Assembly: GCF_018785315.1 (NCBI RefSeq)
Contig: NZ_WQPN01000012.1
Span: 1 to 46,740, forward strand
From: Clostridium sp. MCC353
Lineage (GTDB): Bacteria > Bacillota > Clostridia > Lachnospirales > Lachnospiraceae
Reading direction: 5' to 3'
DNA: 46,740 nt
This document shows, piece by piece, positions 25,306-34,315 of this stretch. Under the pieces are notes generated by a model that was not told where the DNA came from, ran no database searches, and saw only the letters and a list, made by a program, of their open reading frames with translations. The translations under genes and the position numbers were made by a program. How positions within the stretch are numbered: position 1 is the stretch's first letter; the number at the start of each line of letters is the position of its first letter.

Positions 25306-26082
25306 ATGATAGCAATGGAACGGGCCAGATACATCATGGAAAAACTGGAAAAAAACAAGATCGTGCTGGTGGCGGAACTGAGCAAGGGCATGAACGTATC
25401 GGAGGAAACCATACGCAAAGATCTGGAAAAGCTGGAGAAGCAGCAGCAGATCTGCCGGGTTCATGGAGGCGCTTATTTAAAAGAAGGTTATGGAAATGAA
25501 ACTTCCGTGAATGTGAGAGAACAGCTCTATCAAAAGGAAAAGACCGCATTAGGGCGTCAGTGTACGGAATTTATCGCGAAAAACGACATCATCATACTGG
25601 ACTGCAGCACCACGGCCAGATACATTGCTTCGGCCATTGAGGAGAAGGGGATGAAAGTTACGGTGATAACCAACTCCTTAGCCACCGCATACCAGTTGTC
25701 CAAAAACCCCCAGGTCAGGGTTCTCATGCTGGGAGGGGAACTGGACCGGAATACGGGATCATTTAACGGGAGCATGGTTTTGGAGGCGCTGGAGAGGTAT
25801 CATGCGGACAAGGTGTTTTTAAGCAGCGCCGGCATCAGCGTGGAAGCCGGGATTACGGATTACCGCCAGGAAGAGGCGGACGTGCGCAGGAAGATGATCC
25901 GGCAGGCGGATCAGTGCTATTTTGTGGCGGACAGAACCAAGATCGGCAGACACGCGGCGTTTATCGTGAGCGGCCTGGAAGCGGTGCAGCATCTGATCGT
26001 GGAACAGCCTCTTGAGGGTGATCCGGTGCTTTCAAAAAAACTGGAGGAAGCCCGGGTGAAGGTCACCGTATGCGGGAATTGA
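25306..26082 (+). CDS. DeoR-family transcriptional regulator
   Basis: A 258-residue repressor-type regulator. The N-terminal winged helix (MIAMERARYIMEKL to about residue 58) contains the recognition helix SEETIRKDLEKLEKQ and the family ending CRVHGGAYL. The C-terminal sugar-phosphate sensing domain has the DCSTTARYIASAI and SSAGISVEAGITDYRQEEADVRRKM motifs. Its effector is probably a phosphorylated sugar, and in this operon a pentose 1-phosphate or ketose 1-phosphate would be logical. AGGGGG is 7 nt before ATG 25306. As the first gene of the operon it probably controls itself and all genes below. Confidence 0.92.
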   Translation: MIAMERARYIMEKLEKNKIVLVAELSKGMNVSEETIRKDLEKLEKQQQICRVHGGAYLKEGYGNETSVNVREQLYQKEKTALGRQCTEFIAKNDIIILDCSTTARYIASAIEEKGMKVTVITNSLATAYQLSKNPQVRVLMLGGELDRNTGSFNGSMVLEALERYHADKVFLSSAGISVEAGITDYRQEEADVRRKMIRQADQCYFVADRTKIGRHAAFIVSGLEAVQHLIVEQPLEGDPVLSKKLEEARVKVTVCGN

Positions 26083-26150
26083 CGCATTCTGGAGTGCACA
26101 GATGGCAGAAATGAATGTTCAATCACACCCTGGCGGACAGAACGGAAGAA

Positions 26151-26768
26151 ATGGAGAGAAAAACATTGAAGAATCAATACGAGGAAATGAAAAAACAACT
26201 GGTAGGGACGGCGAAGAAGGCTTACCGGGAAAAGCTGATGGCAGGCACCAGCGGGAATATGAGCATATTCTGCCGGGATGAGGGGCATATCCTCATCACG
26301 CCAAGTTCTTACGACTATGAGATCATGGAAGAAAAAGATGTGGTTATCATCGATCTGGATGGCAATGTGATCGAAGGAATCCACAAACCCTCTTCCGAAT
26401 GGAGGATGCATGCGGAGATTTACCGCCGGCTGCCTCATGTTAAGGCCATTGTACATACCCATTCCCCATATGCCACAAGCTTTGCTGTGCTGCACCGGGA
26501 GATTCCTGTGATTTTGATTGAAATGATCCCATTTTTAAAGGGAAGCGTGGAGGTCAGCCCTTACGCGGCCCAGGGAAGCGCAGAAGTTGGAATCAACGCG
26601 GCGCCGGTTTTGGAAAGAAAGAATGCGTGCCTGATGGCCAACCACGGAGCGGTAGCGGTGGGAGGATCACTGGATGAGGCGTATATAAACAGCGTGTATC
26701 TGGAAGATGCGGCCAAGATTTACCATATGGCATGCAGTGTCGGAACACCGGTTGTTATAGAAGAATAG
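26151..26768 (+). CDS. Class II aldolase, L-fuculose-1-phosphate aldolase type
   Basis: A 205-residue zinc aldolase that splits a ketose 1-phosphate into DHAP and an aldehyde. Seen: the phosphate-binding GTSGNMS and TPSSYDY segments, the catalytic Glu in SSEWRMHAEIY, zinc ligands His-x-His in VHTHSPYATS and a third His in ANHGAVAVGG. In this operon the likely substrate is 5-deoxyribulose-1-P, methylthioribulose-1-P or ribulose-1-P, made by the MtnA-like isomerase, rather than fuculose-1-P, because no fucose isomerase or kinase is nearby. The start is uncertain: ATG 26151 is used, but the frame is open from ATG 26115 and neither has a strong site. Confidence 0.87.
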   Translation: MERKTLKNQYEEMKKQLVGTAKKAYREKLMAGTSGNMSIFCRDEGHILITPSSYDYEIMEEKDVVIIDLDGNVIEGIHKPSSEWRMHAEIYRRLPHVKAIVHTHSPYATSFAVLHREIPVILIEMIPFLKGSVEVSPYAAQGSAEVGINAAPVLERKNACLMANHGAVAVGGSLDEAYINSVYLEDAAKIYHMACSVGTPVVIEE

Positions 26769-26783
26769 GAGGAGCGTTTATTT

Positions 26784-27617
26784 ATGGACAATGCTTACGG
26801 ACGGTTATTGAAATGCTATGAGAGTATCAAAGACAGGATTCCGTTTGTCCCCAAGGTGGCCCTGATTTTAGGTTCCGGGCTGGGAGATTATGGAGACGGG
26901 ATCAGACAGGAGGCAGTGATTGAATATAAGGACATCGAAGATTTTCCTGTTTCCACGGTTCCGGGCCACAAGGGGCGTTTTATCTTCGGCTGGGTGGAAG
27001 ATGTTCCGGTGGTGCTCATGCAGGGCCGGGTTCATTACTACGAGGGATATTCCATGGAGGACGTGGTGCTGCCCACCCGTTTGATGAAGCTCATGGGAGC
27101 GGAGATTTTGTTTTTAACCAATGCGGCGGGAAGCGTCAATTACGATTACCAGGCAGGGGATTTTATGATCATCCGGGATCAGATTTCCACATTTGTGCCG
27201 TCTCCGCTGATCGGGCCAAACCTGGACGAGCTGGGGCCCAGATTCTGCGATATGTCCACGGTTTACAAGGAAGAACTGAGACAGATCATCCGGCAGGAGG
27301 CCGGACGGCTGGGAGTGACCGTGCGCGAAGGCGTTTATATCCAGCTTACGGGGCCGGAATTCGAGACGCCGGCCACGGTGAAGATGTGCAGGATTCTGGG
27401 GGCGGACGCAGTGGGGATGAGCACGGCCTGCGAAGCGGTGGCTGCAAGCCATATGGGCATGAAAATCTGCGGAATTTCCTGTATCTCTAATCTGGGAGCC
27501 GGTATGTCGGATCAGGCCCTGTCCCATGAAGAGGTTTATGAGACGGCCCAGAGGGTTTCAAAGGATTTTAAACAACTGGTAACCGCTTCAATTATCCGCA
27601 TGGGAAAGGAGGCGTAA
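26784..27617 (+). CDS. Purine nucleoside phosphorylase (inosine/guanosine type)
   Basis: A 277-residue enzyme of the trimeric PNP/MTAP family that splits purine nucleosides with phosphate into base and ribose 1-phosphate. Seen: LILGSGLGDYG and GHKGRF (phosphate), VHYYEGYSM, NAAGSV, QLTGPEFETPA and MSTACEAVAASHMGM. Asn236 (CISNLGAG) stands where 6-oxopurine-specific PNPs have Asn and methylthioadenosine phosphorylases have Asp. His248 (LSHEEV) matches the His that binds the 5'-hydroxyl in inosine/guanosine PNPs. This points to inosine or guanosine, or a deaminated 5'-deoxynucleoside, as substrate. GGAGGAG is well placed, and the next gene begins 2 nt after the stop. Confidence 0.93.
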   Translation: MDNAYGRLLKCYESIKDRIPFVPKVALILGSGLGDYGDGIRQEAVIEYKDIEDFPVSTVPGHKGRFIFGWVEDVPVVLMQGRVHYYEGYSMEDVVLPTRLMKLMGAEILFLTNAAGSVNYDYQAGDFMIIRDQISTFVPSPLIGPNLDELGPRFCDMSTVYKEELRQIIRQEAGRLGVTVREGVYIQLTGPEFETPATVKMCRILGADAVGMSTACEAVAASHMGMKICGISCISNLGAGMSDQALSHEEVYETAQRVSKDFKQLVTASIIRMGKEA

Positions 27618-27619
27618 GG

Positions 27620-28558
27620 GTGAAAGCACTTTGTTATGACGGAACACAGGCAGTTTATACGGAAGACAGGGAGATACCAAAGCCGGGGGATACGGAAAGC
27701 CTGGTGCGGATTTTAGTCAGCGGGGTCTGCAACACGGATAAAGAGATTTTAAAGGGATACCGGCCGGATTTCAGAGGCGTGATGGGACATGAGTTCATCG
27801 GCATTGTGGAAGAATCCAAAGATCCGTTCTGGGTTGGCAAACGGGTGGCAGGAGAGATCAACGCAGGCTGCCAGAACTGCTTATACTGTAAAACCGGAAG
27901 GGAGAAACACTGCGAAAGCCGCAGGACTTTGGGCATGAGCGGCGGAAAGGACGGCTGCTTTGCGGAGTACATGACCATAGAAAACCATCTGCTCCATGAG
28001 GTGCCGGAAAGCCTTCCCACAGAGGTTGCGGTATTTACGGAGCCCCTGGCTGCGGCGCTGGAAATATTGTCCCAGGTACATATCAAACCGGAATCCAAGA
28101 CGGCTTTGATCGGAGACGGACGGCTGGCCTTTATGATCGCCCAGGTGCTGGCCCTTACCGGGACGGATTTGACGGTGATCGGAAAGCATGAAGAAAAGCT
28201 GGAACTGTTTAAGGAGTACGGGAAGACCGTTACAAAGACGGAGGAAACCTTTGACAATGTGGTGGATGCCACAGGTTCGGCCAGCGGGATTGAACTGGCG
28301 CTCAAGATTGTGCGCAGACAGGGCGTCATCATATTAAAGAGCACGTACAGCGGCCTGGCTAACGTGGATATGACCTCCCTGGTGGTCAATGAGATCACGT
28401 TGGTGGGGAGCAGGTGCGGCCCATTTGAGCCGGCGTTAAAGCTTCTGGCCAGCGGACGCGTAAAGCTGCCGGATGTGAAATTATATGACCTGAAAGACTT
28501 TGGGGAGGCATTTTCTTCTCCCGAATTTAAAGCAGGTTTTCTCATAGGAAGAGAATAG
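27620..28558 (+). CDS. Zinc-dependent medium-chain alcohol dehydrogenase
   Basis: A 312-residue MDR-family oxidoreductase, somewhat shorter than the usual 340. Catalytic zinc ligands are the Cys in GVCNTD, the His-Glu of MGHEFIG and the Glu in TEPLAAALE. The structural zinc is bound by four Cys in [15 protein letters not shown]. The nucleotide site is [10 protein letters not shown], with the last Gly of GxGxxG replaced by Ala. The start is GTG at 27620 after AAAGGAGG. In this operon it could reduce the small aldehyde released by the aldolase (acetaldehyde, methylthioacetaldehyde or glycolaldehyde) to an alcohol and so recycle NADH. Oxidation of a sugar alcohol is an alternative. Confidence 0.88.
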   Translation: MKALCYDGTQAVYTEDREIPKPGDTESLVRILVSGVCNTDKEILKGYRPDFRGVMGHEFIGIVEESKDPFWVGKRVAGEINAGCQNCLYCKTGREKHCESRRTLGMSGGKDGCFAEYMTIENHLLHEVPESLPTEVAVFTEPLAAALEILSQVHIKPESKTALIGDGRLAFMIAQVLALTGTDLTVIGKHEEKLELFKEYGKTVTKTEETFDNVVDATGSASGIELALKIVRRQGVIILKSTYSGLANVDMTSLVVNEITLVGSRCGPFEPALKLLASGRVKLPDVKLYDLKDFGEAFSSPEFKAGFLIGRE

Positions 28559-28572
28559 GAGGGACAGGAAGG

Positions 28573-29634
28573 ATGAATCAGGAAATAACCGCAGGCGCTG
28601 ATAATGTGAGACTGAACGAAGAGGGAAAACTCGTTATTATCGATCAGACAAAGCTGCCTAACATTACGGAATATCTGACGCTGGAGACGGCAGAGGATAT
28701 TTATGACGCTATTTTTGAACTGAAGGTGAGGGGAGCGCCTGCCATCGGCATCTGCGCCGGATACGGCATCTATGTGCTGGCCCGCTCCATTGAAACGGAG
28801 GACTATGACGTTTTTCTTGAAACGTTCAGGAAGCACAAGGAATATTTAAATTCCTCCCGGCCTACGGCGGTGAATCTGAGCTGGGCGTTAAAGAGGATGG
28901 AAGAAGTGGTGATAAGCCATAAGGGAACGCCTGTGAAAGAGATTAAATGCCTGCTGGAAGCCGAAAGCAGGAAGATCCAGGAAGAGGATATCGCCATGTG
29001 CCGCGCCATTTCCGAGTTTGGATTAACCCTTGTAAAAGACGGGGACGGCATCCTGACCCATTGCAACGCAGGGCCTTTGGCCACATCTTGTTACGGAACC
29101 GCCTTAGGGCCGATTCTTCTGGGAAAAGAGAGAGGAATGGAATTCCGCATGTTTGCCGATGAAACCAGGCCGCTTCTGCAGGGAGCCCGGCTGACTTCCT
29201 ACGAATTGGCAAAAGCCGGTGTGGACGTGACTCTGATCTGTGACAACATGGCGTCCATGGTCATGAAGAACGGATGGGTACAGGCCTGTTTCGTAGGCTG
29301 TGACCGGGTGGCAGCCAATGGGGACGCGGCCAATAAGATCGGAACCAGCGGAGTGGCGATCCTGGCAAAACACTATGGAATCCCATTCTACGTGTTAGGC
29401 CCTACCTCAACCATAGATATGAACTGCAAAACCGGAGCGGATATTGAGATTGAACTGCGCAACCCGGATGAAATCAAGAAGAAATTCTATGAAAAGCCTA
29501 TGGCTTTAGAAGAAGTGAAATGCTACAATCCGGCTTTTGATGTGACGGACCACAGCCTGATCGCAGGGATTGTAACGGAAAAAGGGATCTGCAGGGCGCC
29601 ATATACGGAAAGTCTGGCAAAACTGTTTGATTAA
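28573..29634 (+). CDS. mtnA: MtnA-type aldose-1-phosphate isomerase
   Basis: A 353-residue protein of the methylthioribose-1-phosphate isomerase family, which turns 5-substituted ribose 1-phosphates into the ribulose 1-phosphates. Seen: [14 protein letters not shown], the catalytic Cys in [19 protein letters not shown], the catalytic Asp in [11 protein letters not shown], and [17 protein letters not shown]. Relatives in the DHAP shunt act on 5-deoxyribose-1-P. None of the methionine-salvage enzymes that would follow (MtnB, MtnW, MtnX, MtnD) is here; the operon supplies an aldolase instead, so carbon probably goes to DHAP. The gene symbol refers to the family; the true substrate is open. Confidence 0.9.
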   Translation: MNQEITAGADNVRLNEEGKLVIIDQTKLPNITEYLTLETAEDIYDAIFELKVRGAPAIGICAGYGIYVLARSIETEDYDVFLETFRKHKEYLNSSRPTAVNLSWALKRMEEVVISHKGTPVKEIKCLLEAESRKIQEEDIAMCRAISEFGLTLVKDGDGILTHCNAGPLATSCYGTALGPILLGKERGMEFRMFADETRPLLQGARLTSYELAKAGVDVTLICDNMASMVMKNGWVQACFVGCDRVAANGDAANKIGTSGVAILAKHYGIPFYVLGPTSTIDMNCKTGADIEIELRNPDEIKKKFYEKPMALEEVKCYNPAFDVTDHSLIAGIVTEKGICRAPYTESLAKLFD

Positions 29635-29682
29635 TGAAATGAGAAAGATGAAAGTGAAAGAGATGAAAGTGAGGAACGGATT

Positions 29683-30750
29683 ATGAGAAGAGTTACAAGA
29701 TTAGCAGCGCTTGCGATGGCGGCATCACTGGCGGCCATGTCCCTGACTGCCTGCGGCAAGAAAATTGAGATTCCTGAGGAAACAGAAGGCGGCGTCAAGA
29801 TCGGAGTGGTCTATACCACAGCAGGTTTGGGAGACAACAACTTTAACGACATGGTAAACAGCGGTCTGGAGAAGGCAAAAGCGGATTTGAAGATTACCTA
29901 TGATTATTCAGAACCCAGCTCCAACGGTGAAGTGGTTACCATGCTGAGAGATTTTGCCCAGACCGGGGAATATGACCTGGTACTGGCCCTGGGAGCTGAT
30001 TCCGCATCGGCTTTAGAGCAGGTTGCAGGCGAATATCCGAAACAGAACTTCACAATCATCGATACCGTGGTCGCTCTTGATAATGTGAGCTCCATCTCTA
30101 AAAACGGGGCCGACCAGTCCTTCTTATGCGGCGTGCTGGCCGGATATTTAACAAAAGAAGAAGGTTTTGACAAGATTAACGCTGACAATAAGATCGGCGC
30201 GGTTATGGGCCTCGATATCCCGCTGTTAAACTCCGTTGTAGCCGGTTTTACCGCCGGAGCGAAATACGCCAACCCGGATGTGGAAGTGACAGCCTCTTAT
30301 GTAGGTTCCTTCAACGATCCGGCCAAGGCGAAAGAGATGGCGGATTCCATGTACAAACAGGGCGTGGACATCATCTTACAGGGAGCGGGAGGTTCCGGAA
30401 TGGGCGTGTTTAACGCGGCAAAAGAGGACGGCGGATATGCCATCGGAACCGGCGTGAACCAGAACAGCACCAGCCCGGACGAAATTATCGCGACGGCTAC
30501 CTATGAACTTCCAAACATCGTTTATGATGAGGTGAAGACTGTGGCCGACGGCACATGGAAGAGCGGCGCAAAGGTCTGGGGCCTGAAAGAAGGGGCTGTA
30601 GGCTATAGCGTGGAAGGAAGCAACGTAAAAATCCCCCAGGAGATCATCGACAAAGTAGAAGAGGCGAAGAAATGGTTCTTAGATGAGAACGTAGTTCTTC
30701 CGTCTACCCCGGATGAAGTAGATAACTGGGTGAGCCAGAACGTAAAATAA
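29683..30750 (+). CDS. BMP-family nucleoside-binding lipoprotein
   Basis: A 355-residue lipoprotein with lipobox LTAC and the PnrA/BMP fold (KIGVVYTTAGLGDNNFNDMVNSGL, LVLALGADSASALEQVAG, DQSFLCGVLAGYLTKE, GAVMGLDIPLLNSVVAGFTAG, IILQGAGGSGMGVFNAAKE). Relatives bind purine and other nucleosides for RnsABCD/NupABC-type importers. The three following genes complete the transporter. The leader just before it has a short direct repeat (AGATGAAAGTGA twice), the second copy leading into GAGG of the ribosome binding site. Confidence 0.93.
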   Translation: MRRVTRLAALAMAASLAAMSLTACGKKIEIPEETEGGVKIGVVYTTAGLGDNNFNDMVNSGLEKAKADLKITYDYSEPSSNGEVVTMLRDFAQTGEYDLVLALGADSASALEQVAGEYPKQNFTIIDTVVALDNVSSISKNGADQSFLCGVLAGYLTKEEGFDKINADNKIGAVMGLDIPLLNSVVAGFTAGAKYANPDVEVTASYVGSFNDPAKAKEMADSMYKQGVDIILQGAGGSGMGVFNAAKEDGGYAIGTGVNQNSTSPDEIIATATYELPNIVYDEVKTVADGTWKSGAKVWGLKEGAVGYSVEGSNVKIPQEIIDKVEEAKKWFLDENVVLPSTPDEVDNWVSQNVK

Positions 30751-30762
30751 GGGAGTGTATCC

Positions 30763-32262
30763 ATGGATCTCATAAGAATGGAACAGATTACGAAGACCTT
30801 CGGAACCGTCCGGGCCTTAAAAAATGTGGATTTCCAACTGCAAAAGGGGGAAATCCACGCCCTTTTAGGGGAAAATGGAGCCGGAAAAACGACGCTTATG
30901 AAAGTTCTTTACGGCATGTACCAGGCCAATGAAGGAAAAATTTATTATCAGGATAAGCAGGTGGAGATCACCGGTTCCGCAGAGGCCATAAAATTGGGCA
31001 TCGGTATGGTTCACCAGCATTTCATGCTGGTTCCCGTGCTCACTGTGGCAGAGAATATTGTGGCGGGAATGGAGCCTAAGAAGGGGCTTCGCTTTGATTT
31101 TGACAAGGCGGTGGAGGAAGTGAACGCCCTGTCGGAGCAGTACGGTTTTGGTGTGGACGCAAAGGCAAAGGTCTCGGATCTGTCTGTTGGAGAACGGCAG
31201 AGAGTGGAGATTTTAAAGGTTCTGTACCGGGGGGCGGATATCCTGATCCTGGACGAACCCACCGCTGTGCTGACGCCCATCGAGGTAAAGGAACTGTTTG
31301 AGGCCTTAAAGCAGATGCGGGAGGCCGGAAAGAGCATCATCATTATCACTCACAAGCTGTATGAAGTGCTGGAGATTTCGGACCGGGTTACCATTCTCAG
31401 GGACGGGGAGCTGATCGGGACGGTGGAGAGCAAAACCGCTTCCCAGGACAGCCTGGCCCGGATGATGGTGGGCCGGGAGGTTCAGCTTTCGGTGAAGCGC
31501 AGATCGGAAAAGATGGGAGAGGTCCTGTTTGAAGTAAAGGACTTGTGCCTGAAAAAAGGGCAGATTCCCGTACTGGACCATATAAATCTGGCCATTCGAA
31601 GGGGAGAGATCCTGGGAATTGCCGGAATCGAAGGAAACGGACAGACGGAACTTTTGGAGGCGCTGACAGGAATCAGGAAACCGGACCAGATGGAAATCCG
31701 GCTGGGTGGAAAGCCGCTGTCGGGCAATGCCTATCAGTTCATCCAGGCGGGAATCGGCCATGTGCCGGAGGACCGGATGACCCGGGGGCTGGTTCTGGAT
31801 ATGAGCATCAAGGAGAATCTGATTCTGGGATATGAGGATAAAGACGACTTCATCACTCACGGGATTCTGAACTGGAAGAACATCCGCAGTTATGGGCAGA
31901 CACAGTTGAACCGTTTTGGAATCAAAGCCGAGGACAGTGAGACGGAAACTGGCAATCTTTCAGGCGGAAACCAGCAGAAGGTGGTCATTGCCAGGGTATT
32001 TGCCCAGGAACCGGAAGTGGTGATCTGTGCCCAGCCCACCAGAGGGGTGGACGTATCCGCCATCGAGTACATCCATAACGTGATCCTGGATTACAGGGAC
32101 AAAGGGAAAGCGGTGCTTTTAGTCAGCGCTGACTTAGATGAGGTCAAGAGTTTGAGCGATACCATCGCGGTGCTCTACAAAGGAAAAATCGTGGCACAGG
32201 ACGAGGCGGACCGGTTTGACGATACCCGTCTCGGAACCCTGATGACCGGGGCCAGGGAATAG
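30763..32262 (+). CDS. ABC transporter ATPase, nucleoside (YufO/NupA) type
   Basis: A 499-residue protein with two fused ABC domains. The first has Walker A GENGAGKTTL, signature LSVGERQRVEI and Walker B ILILDEPTAVL. The second has a variant Walker A GIEGNGQTEL (Lys to Gln), signature LSGGNQQKVVIA and a Walker B region VVICAQPTRGVD, in which the usual Asp-Glu is replaced. Only the first site is canonical, as is common for sugar/nucleoside ATPases of this class. It powers the two permeases below. Confidence 0.94.
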   Translation: MDLIRMEQITKTFGTVRALKNVDFQLQKGEIHALLGENGAGKTTLMKVLYGMYQANEGKIYYQDKQVEITGSAEAIKLGIGMVHQHFMLVPVLTVAENIVAGMEPKKGLRFDFDKAVEEVNALSEQYGFGVDAKAKVSDLSVGERQRVEILKVLYRGADILILDEPTAVLTPIEVKELFEALKQMREAGKSIIIITHKLYEVLEISDRVTILRDGELIGTVESKTASQDSLARMMVGREVQLSVKRRSEKMGEVLFEVKDLCLKKGQIPVLDHINLAIRRGEILGIAGIEGNGQTELLEALTGIRKPDQMEIRLGGKPLSGNAYQFIQAGIGHVPEDRMTRGLVLDMSIKENLILGYEDKDDFITHGILNWKNIRSYGQTQLNRFGIKAEDSETETGNLSGGNQQKVVIARVFAQEPEVVICAQPTRGVDVSAIEYIHNVILDYRDKGKAVLLVSADLDEVKSLSDTIAVLYKGKIVAQDEADRFDDTRLGTLMTGARE

Positions 32263-32274
32263 GAGGGAATGCAG

Positions 32275-33351
32275 ATGTCCTTAACCAGTAATAAAGCAAA
32301 AAGCAGTTCGAAGAAACTGTTGGAGGTATTGGCGGCCCTGTTTCTTGCCCTGGTGGCAGGCGGGATCTTCTTTATGGTCAGCGGTTATAATCCGATCCAG
32401 GTTTATGGGTTGATTCTAAAAGGGGCTTTTGGCAGCAGGAATTCCTTTTTGACCACTCTGTCCTATGCGACGCCGCTGATCCTGTCCGGTCTGGCTTTTG
32501 CCGTGGCAAAACAGGCCAACATCATGAATTTAGGCGGAGAGGGCCAGATCTATGTGGGAGCCATGACTGCGGCTGTGGTGGGAACCATGTTCCCGGGGCT
32601 TCCCAAATTTATCTGTGTGCCGCTGGTACTTTTGGCCGCTTTTGCGGCGTCCGGCCTCTACGGAGGAATCGCCGGATTTTTAGACGTGAAGTTCGGTTCC
32701 AATATCGTAATCGTTACGATCATGCTCAACTACATCGCCCAGAACTTCTGCGGCTATCTGGTGGCATCGCCTCTGCGGGCCGATGAAAGCACCCTACAGA
32801 CGGCCCTGATCAATGACAATTCGGTGATCGGGAGGATTTTCCCGGATCATCAGCTTTCGGCCGTATTTTTTATGGCGGTGGCCGCGGCGGTGATCATCGC
32901 GCTGGTGATTAAATATACGAAATTCGGCTTTCACATGAGAACGGTAGGTTTTAACCGTCTGGCGGCGGAGACAGCCGGGATCAATTATAAGACGGTTACG
33001 GTGATTTCCATGTTTTTAAGCGCCGGAATCGCAGGACTGTGCGGAGCGGGCCAGATCATGGGCGTCCATTACCGTTTTATCGATAACTTTTCCTCTGGAT
33101 ACGGGTTTGAGGGAATTGCGGTGGCCGCTCTGGCAGCCAACCATCCGGTGGCTATCCTGGTTTCAGGAATCCTGTTCGGAGGCCTGAAAGCCGGTGCTAT
33201 GTCGGTCAACCGTGTGGCAAATATCCCCATGGACTACATACTGATCATCCAGGCTCTGGTAATTGTGTTCATCGCCGCGCCTAAGCTGATCAGCCAGATA
33301 AACGGAGGAGTTTCAAAAATCTTTAAAAAGAAGAGGGGGGCGGTTTCATGA
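32275..33351 (+). CDS. Nucleoside ABC transporter permease 1
   Basis: A 358-residue membrane protein of the BPD_transp_2 family (YufP/NupB-like) with many helices and the segments FAVAKQANIMNLGGEGQIYVGA, FGSNIVIVTIMLNYIAQ and GIAVAALAANHPVAILVSGILFGGL that are typical of it. ATG at 32275 is chosen because AGGAGGG (32261-32267) is then 7 nt away; the ATG at 32269 is too close. It overlaps the next gene by 4 nt. Confidence 0.93.
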   Translation: MSLTSNKAKSSSKKLLEVLAALFLALVAGGIFFMVSGYNPIQVYGLILKGAFGSRNSFLTTLSYATPLILSGLAFAVAKQANIMNLGGEGQIYVGAMTAAVVGTMFPGLPKFICVPLVLLAAFAASGLYGGIAGFLDVKFGSNIVIVTIMLNYIAQNFCGYLVASPLRADESTLQTALINDNSVIGRIFPDHQLSAVFFMAVAAAVIIALVIKYTKFGFHMRTVGFNRLAAETAGINYKTVTVISMFLSAGIAGLCGAGQIMGVHYRFIDNFSSGYGFEGIAVAALAANHPVAILVSGILFGGLKAGAMSVNRVANIPMDYILIIQALVIVFIAAPKLISQINGGVSKIFKKKRGAVS

Positions 33352-34238
33352 GCGATTGGAAGGTGACGCTGTTAATTTTGATTGTTTCCACCATCCGCAT
33401 GTCCACGCCGATTACATTGGCGGCAGTGGGCGGCGCGTTCTCGGCCAGGTCCGGGACCATGGCCCTTGGGCTGGAAGGATTTATGCTCATGGGCGCATGG
33501 GGAGCCGCTCTGGGCTCTTATCTGTTCCAAAATGCGTTTTTAGGGCTTTTTATGGGGATTCTGGTTTCATTAATATTTTCCCTGTTATTCGGAGTGTTTA
33601 CAATCCGGTTCCAGGTAAACCAGGTGATCTGCGGAATCGGTTTTAACCTGTTTGCTTCAGGTTTTACGGCTTCCATGACCCAGATGATCTGGGGGACCAG
33701 GGCGAATTCGGCTCAGGTTCCCACCCTTCCAAGGATTCACGTGCCGGGAGTTGGGGATTTGTCAATCCTGATCCCTGTGATGCTGATCGTGGTGGCTGTC
33801 TCCTGGTTTTATTTGTTCAGGACGCCTTCGGGGCTGCGGATGAGGATTGTGGGGGAGAGCGCCCACACCGCCGATTCCATCGGTTTGAAGGTGAACCGCT
33901 ATAAATATCTGGGAATCTTGATTTCCGGAGCTGTCTGCGGCATGGCGGGAAGCTTTTTGTCCATCGACCATGTGAACATGTTTGTCCGTGAAATGACGGC
34001 GGGCCGTGGATTTATCGCTGTGGCGGTGAACATCCTGGGCCGGTTCAATCCTTTAGGAGCTCTGGGCGGAGGCCTGCTCTTCGGATTTGCCGATTCTTTG
34101 CAGCTTGTGATTCCGTCGGCATTGGTTCCGGGACAGATTTTGCAGATGATTCCCTATGCGGTTACTTTGTTTGTGATTATATTTGCAGTGCGTTATGTAT
34201 CTACCCCGGCAGGAATTGGGGAGGTGCTGGAACACTAG
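33348..34238 (+). CDS. Nucleoside ABC transporter permease 2
   Basis: A 296-residue second permease (YufQ/NupC-like), starting within the stop of permease 1 (ATGA). Typical segments: STPITLAAVGGAFSARSGTMALGLEGFMLMGA near the N-terminus and GRGFIAVAVNILGRFNPLGALGGGLLFGF towards the C-terminus. With the BMP lipoprotein, ATPase and permease 1 it makes a complete importer for nucleosides or close analogues. Confidence 0.93.
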   Translation: MSDWKVTLLILIVSTIRMSTPITLAAVGGAFSARSGTMALGLEGFMLMGAWGAALGSYLFQNAFLGLFMGILVSLIFSLLFGVFTIRFQVNQVICGIGFNLFASGFTASMTQMIWGTRANSAQVPTLPRIHVPGVGDLSILIPVMLIVVAVSWFYLFRTPSGLRMRIVGESAHTADSIGLKVNRYKYLGILISGAVCGMAGSFLSIDHVNMFVREMTAGRGFIAVAVNILGRFNPLGALGGGLLFGFADSLQLVIPSALVPGQILQMIPYAVTLFVIIFAVRYVSTPAGIGEVLEH

Positions 34239-34262
34239 AGTGTGTTTGAGAATTCATACCCT
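34239..34262. repeat. Partial copy of the 151-bp cruciform element end
   Basis: Directly after the permease stop, AGTGTGTTTGAGAATTCAT matches the tips of the element at 37132-37282 (GTGTTTGAAAATTCAT on its right end). The element at 37132 also begins just after a stop codon with the same TAGAGTGTGTT. Only a tip is recognisable here. Confidence 0.45.
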
Positions 34263-34315
34263 GGGGCGCATTGGAATAAGCTTTTAACGGCATACGCCGG
34301 GAAGGAGTTAGATAG

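Noticed and set aside
26151-26768. L-fucose or L-rhamnose catabolic aldolase
   Set aside because: No fucose/rhamnose isomerase or kinase is nearby, while a phosphorylase and an MtnA-type isomerase that would produce a ketose 1-phosphate are in the same operon.
27655-28836. 393-codon minus-strand frame opposite the alcohol dehydrogenase gene
   Set aside because: It is a shadow of the zinc dehydrogenase and MtnA frames, Ser-rich and without recognisable motifs.
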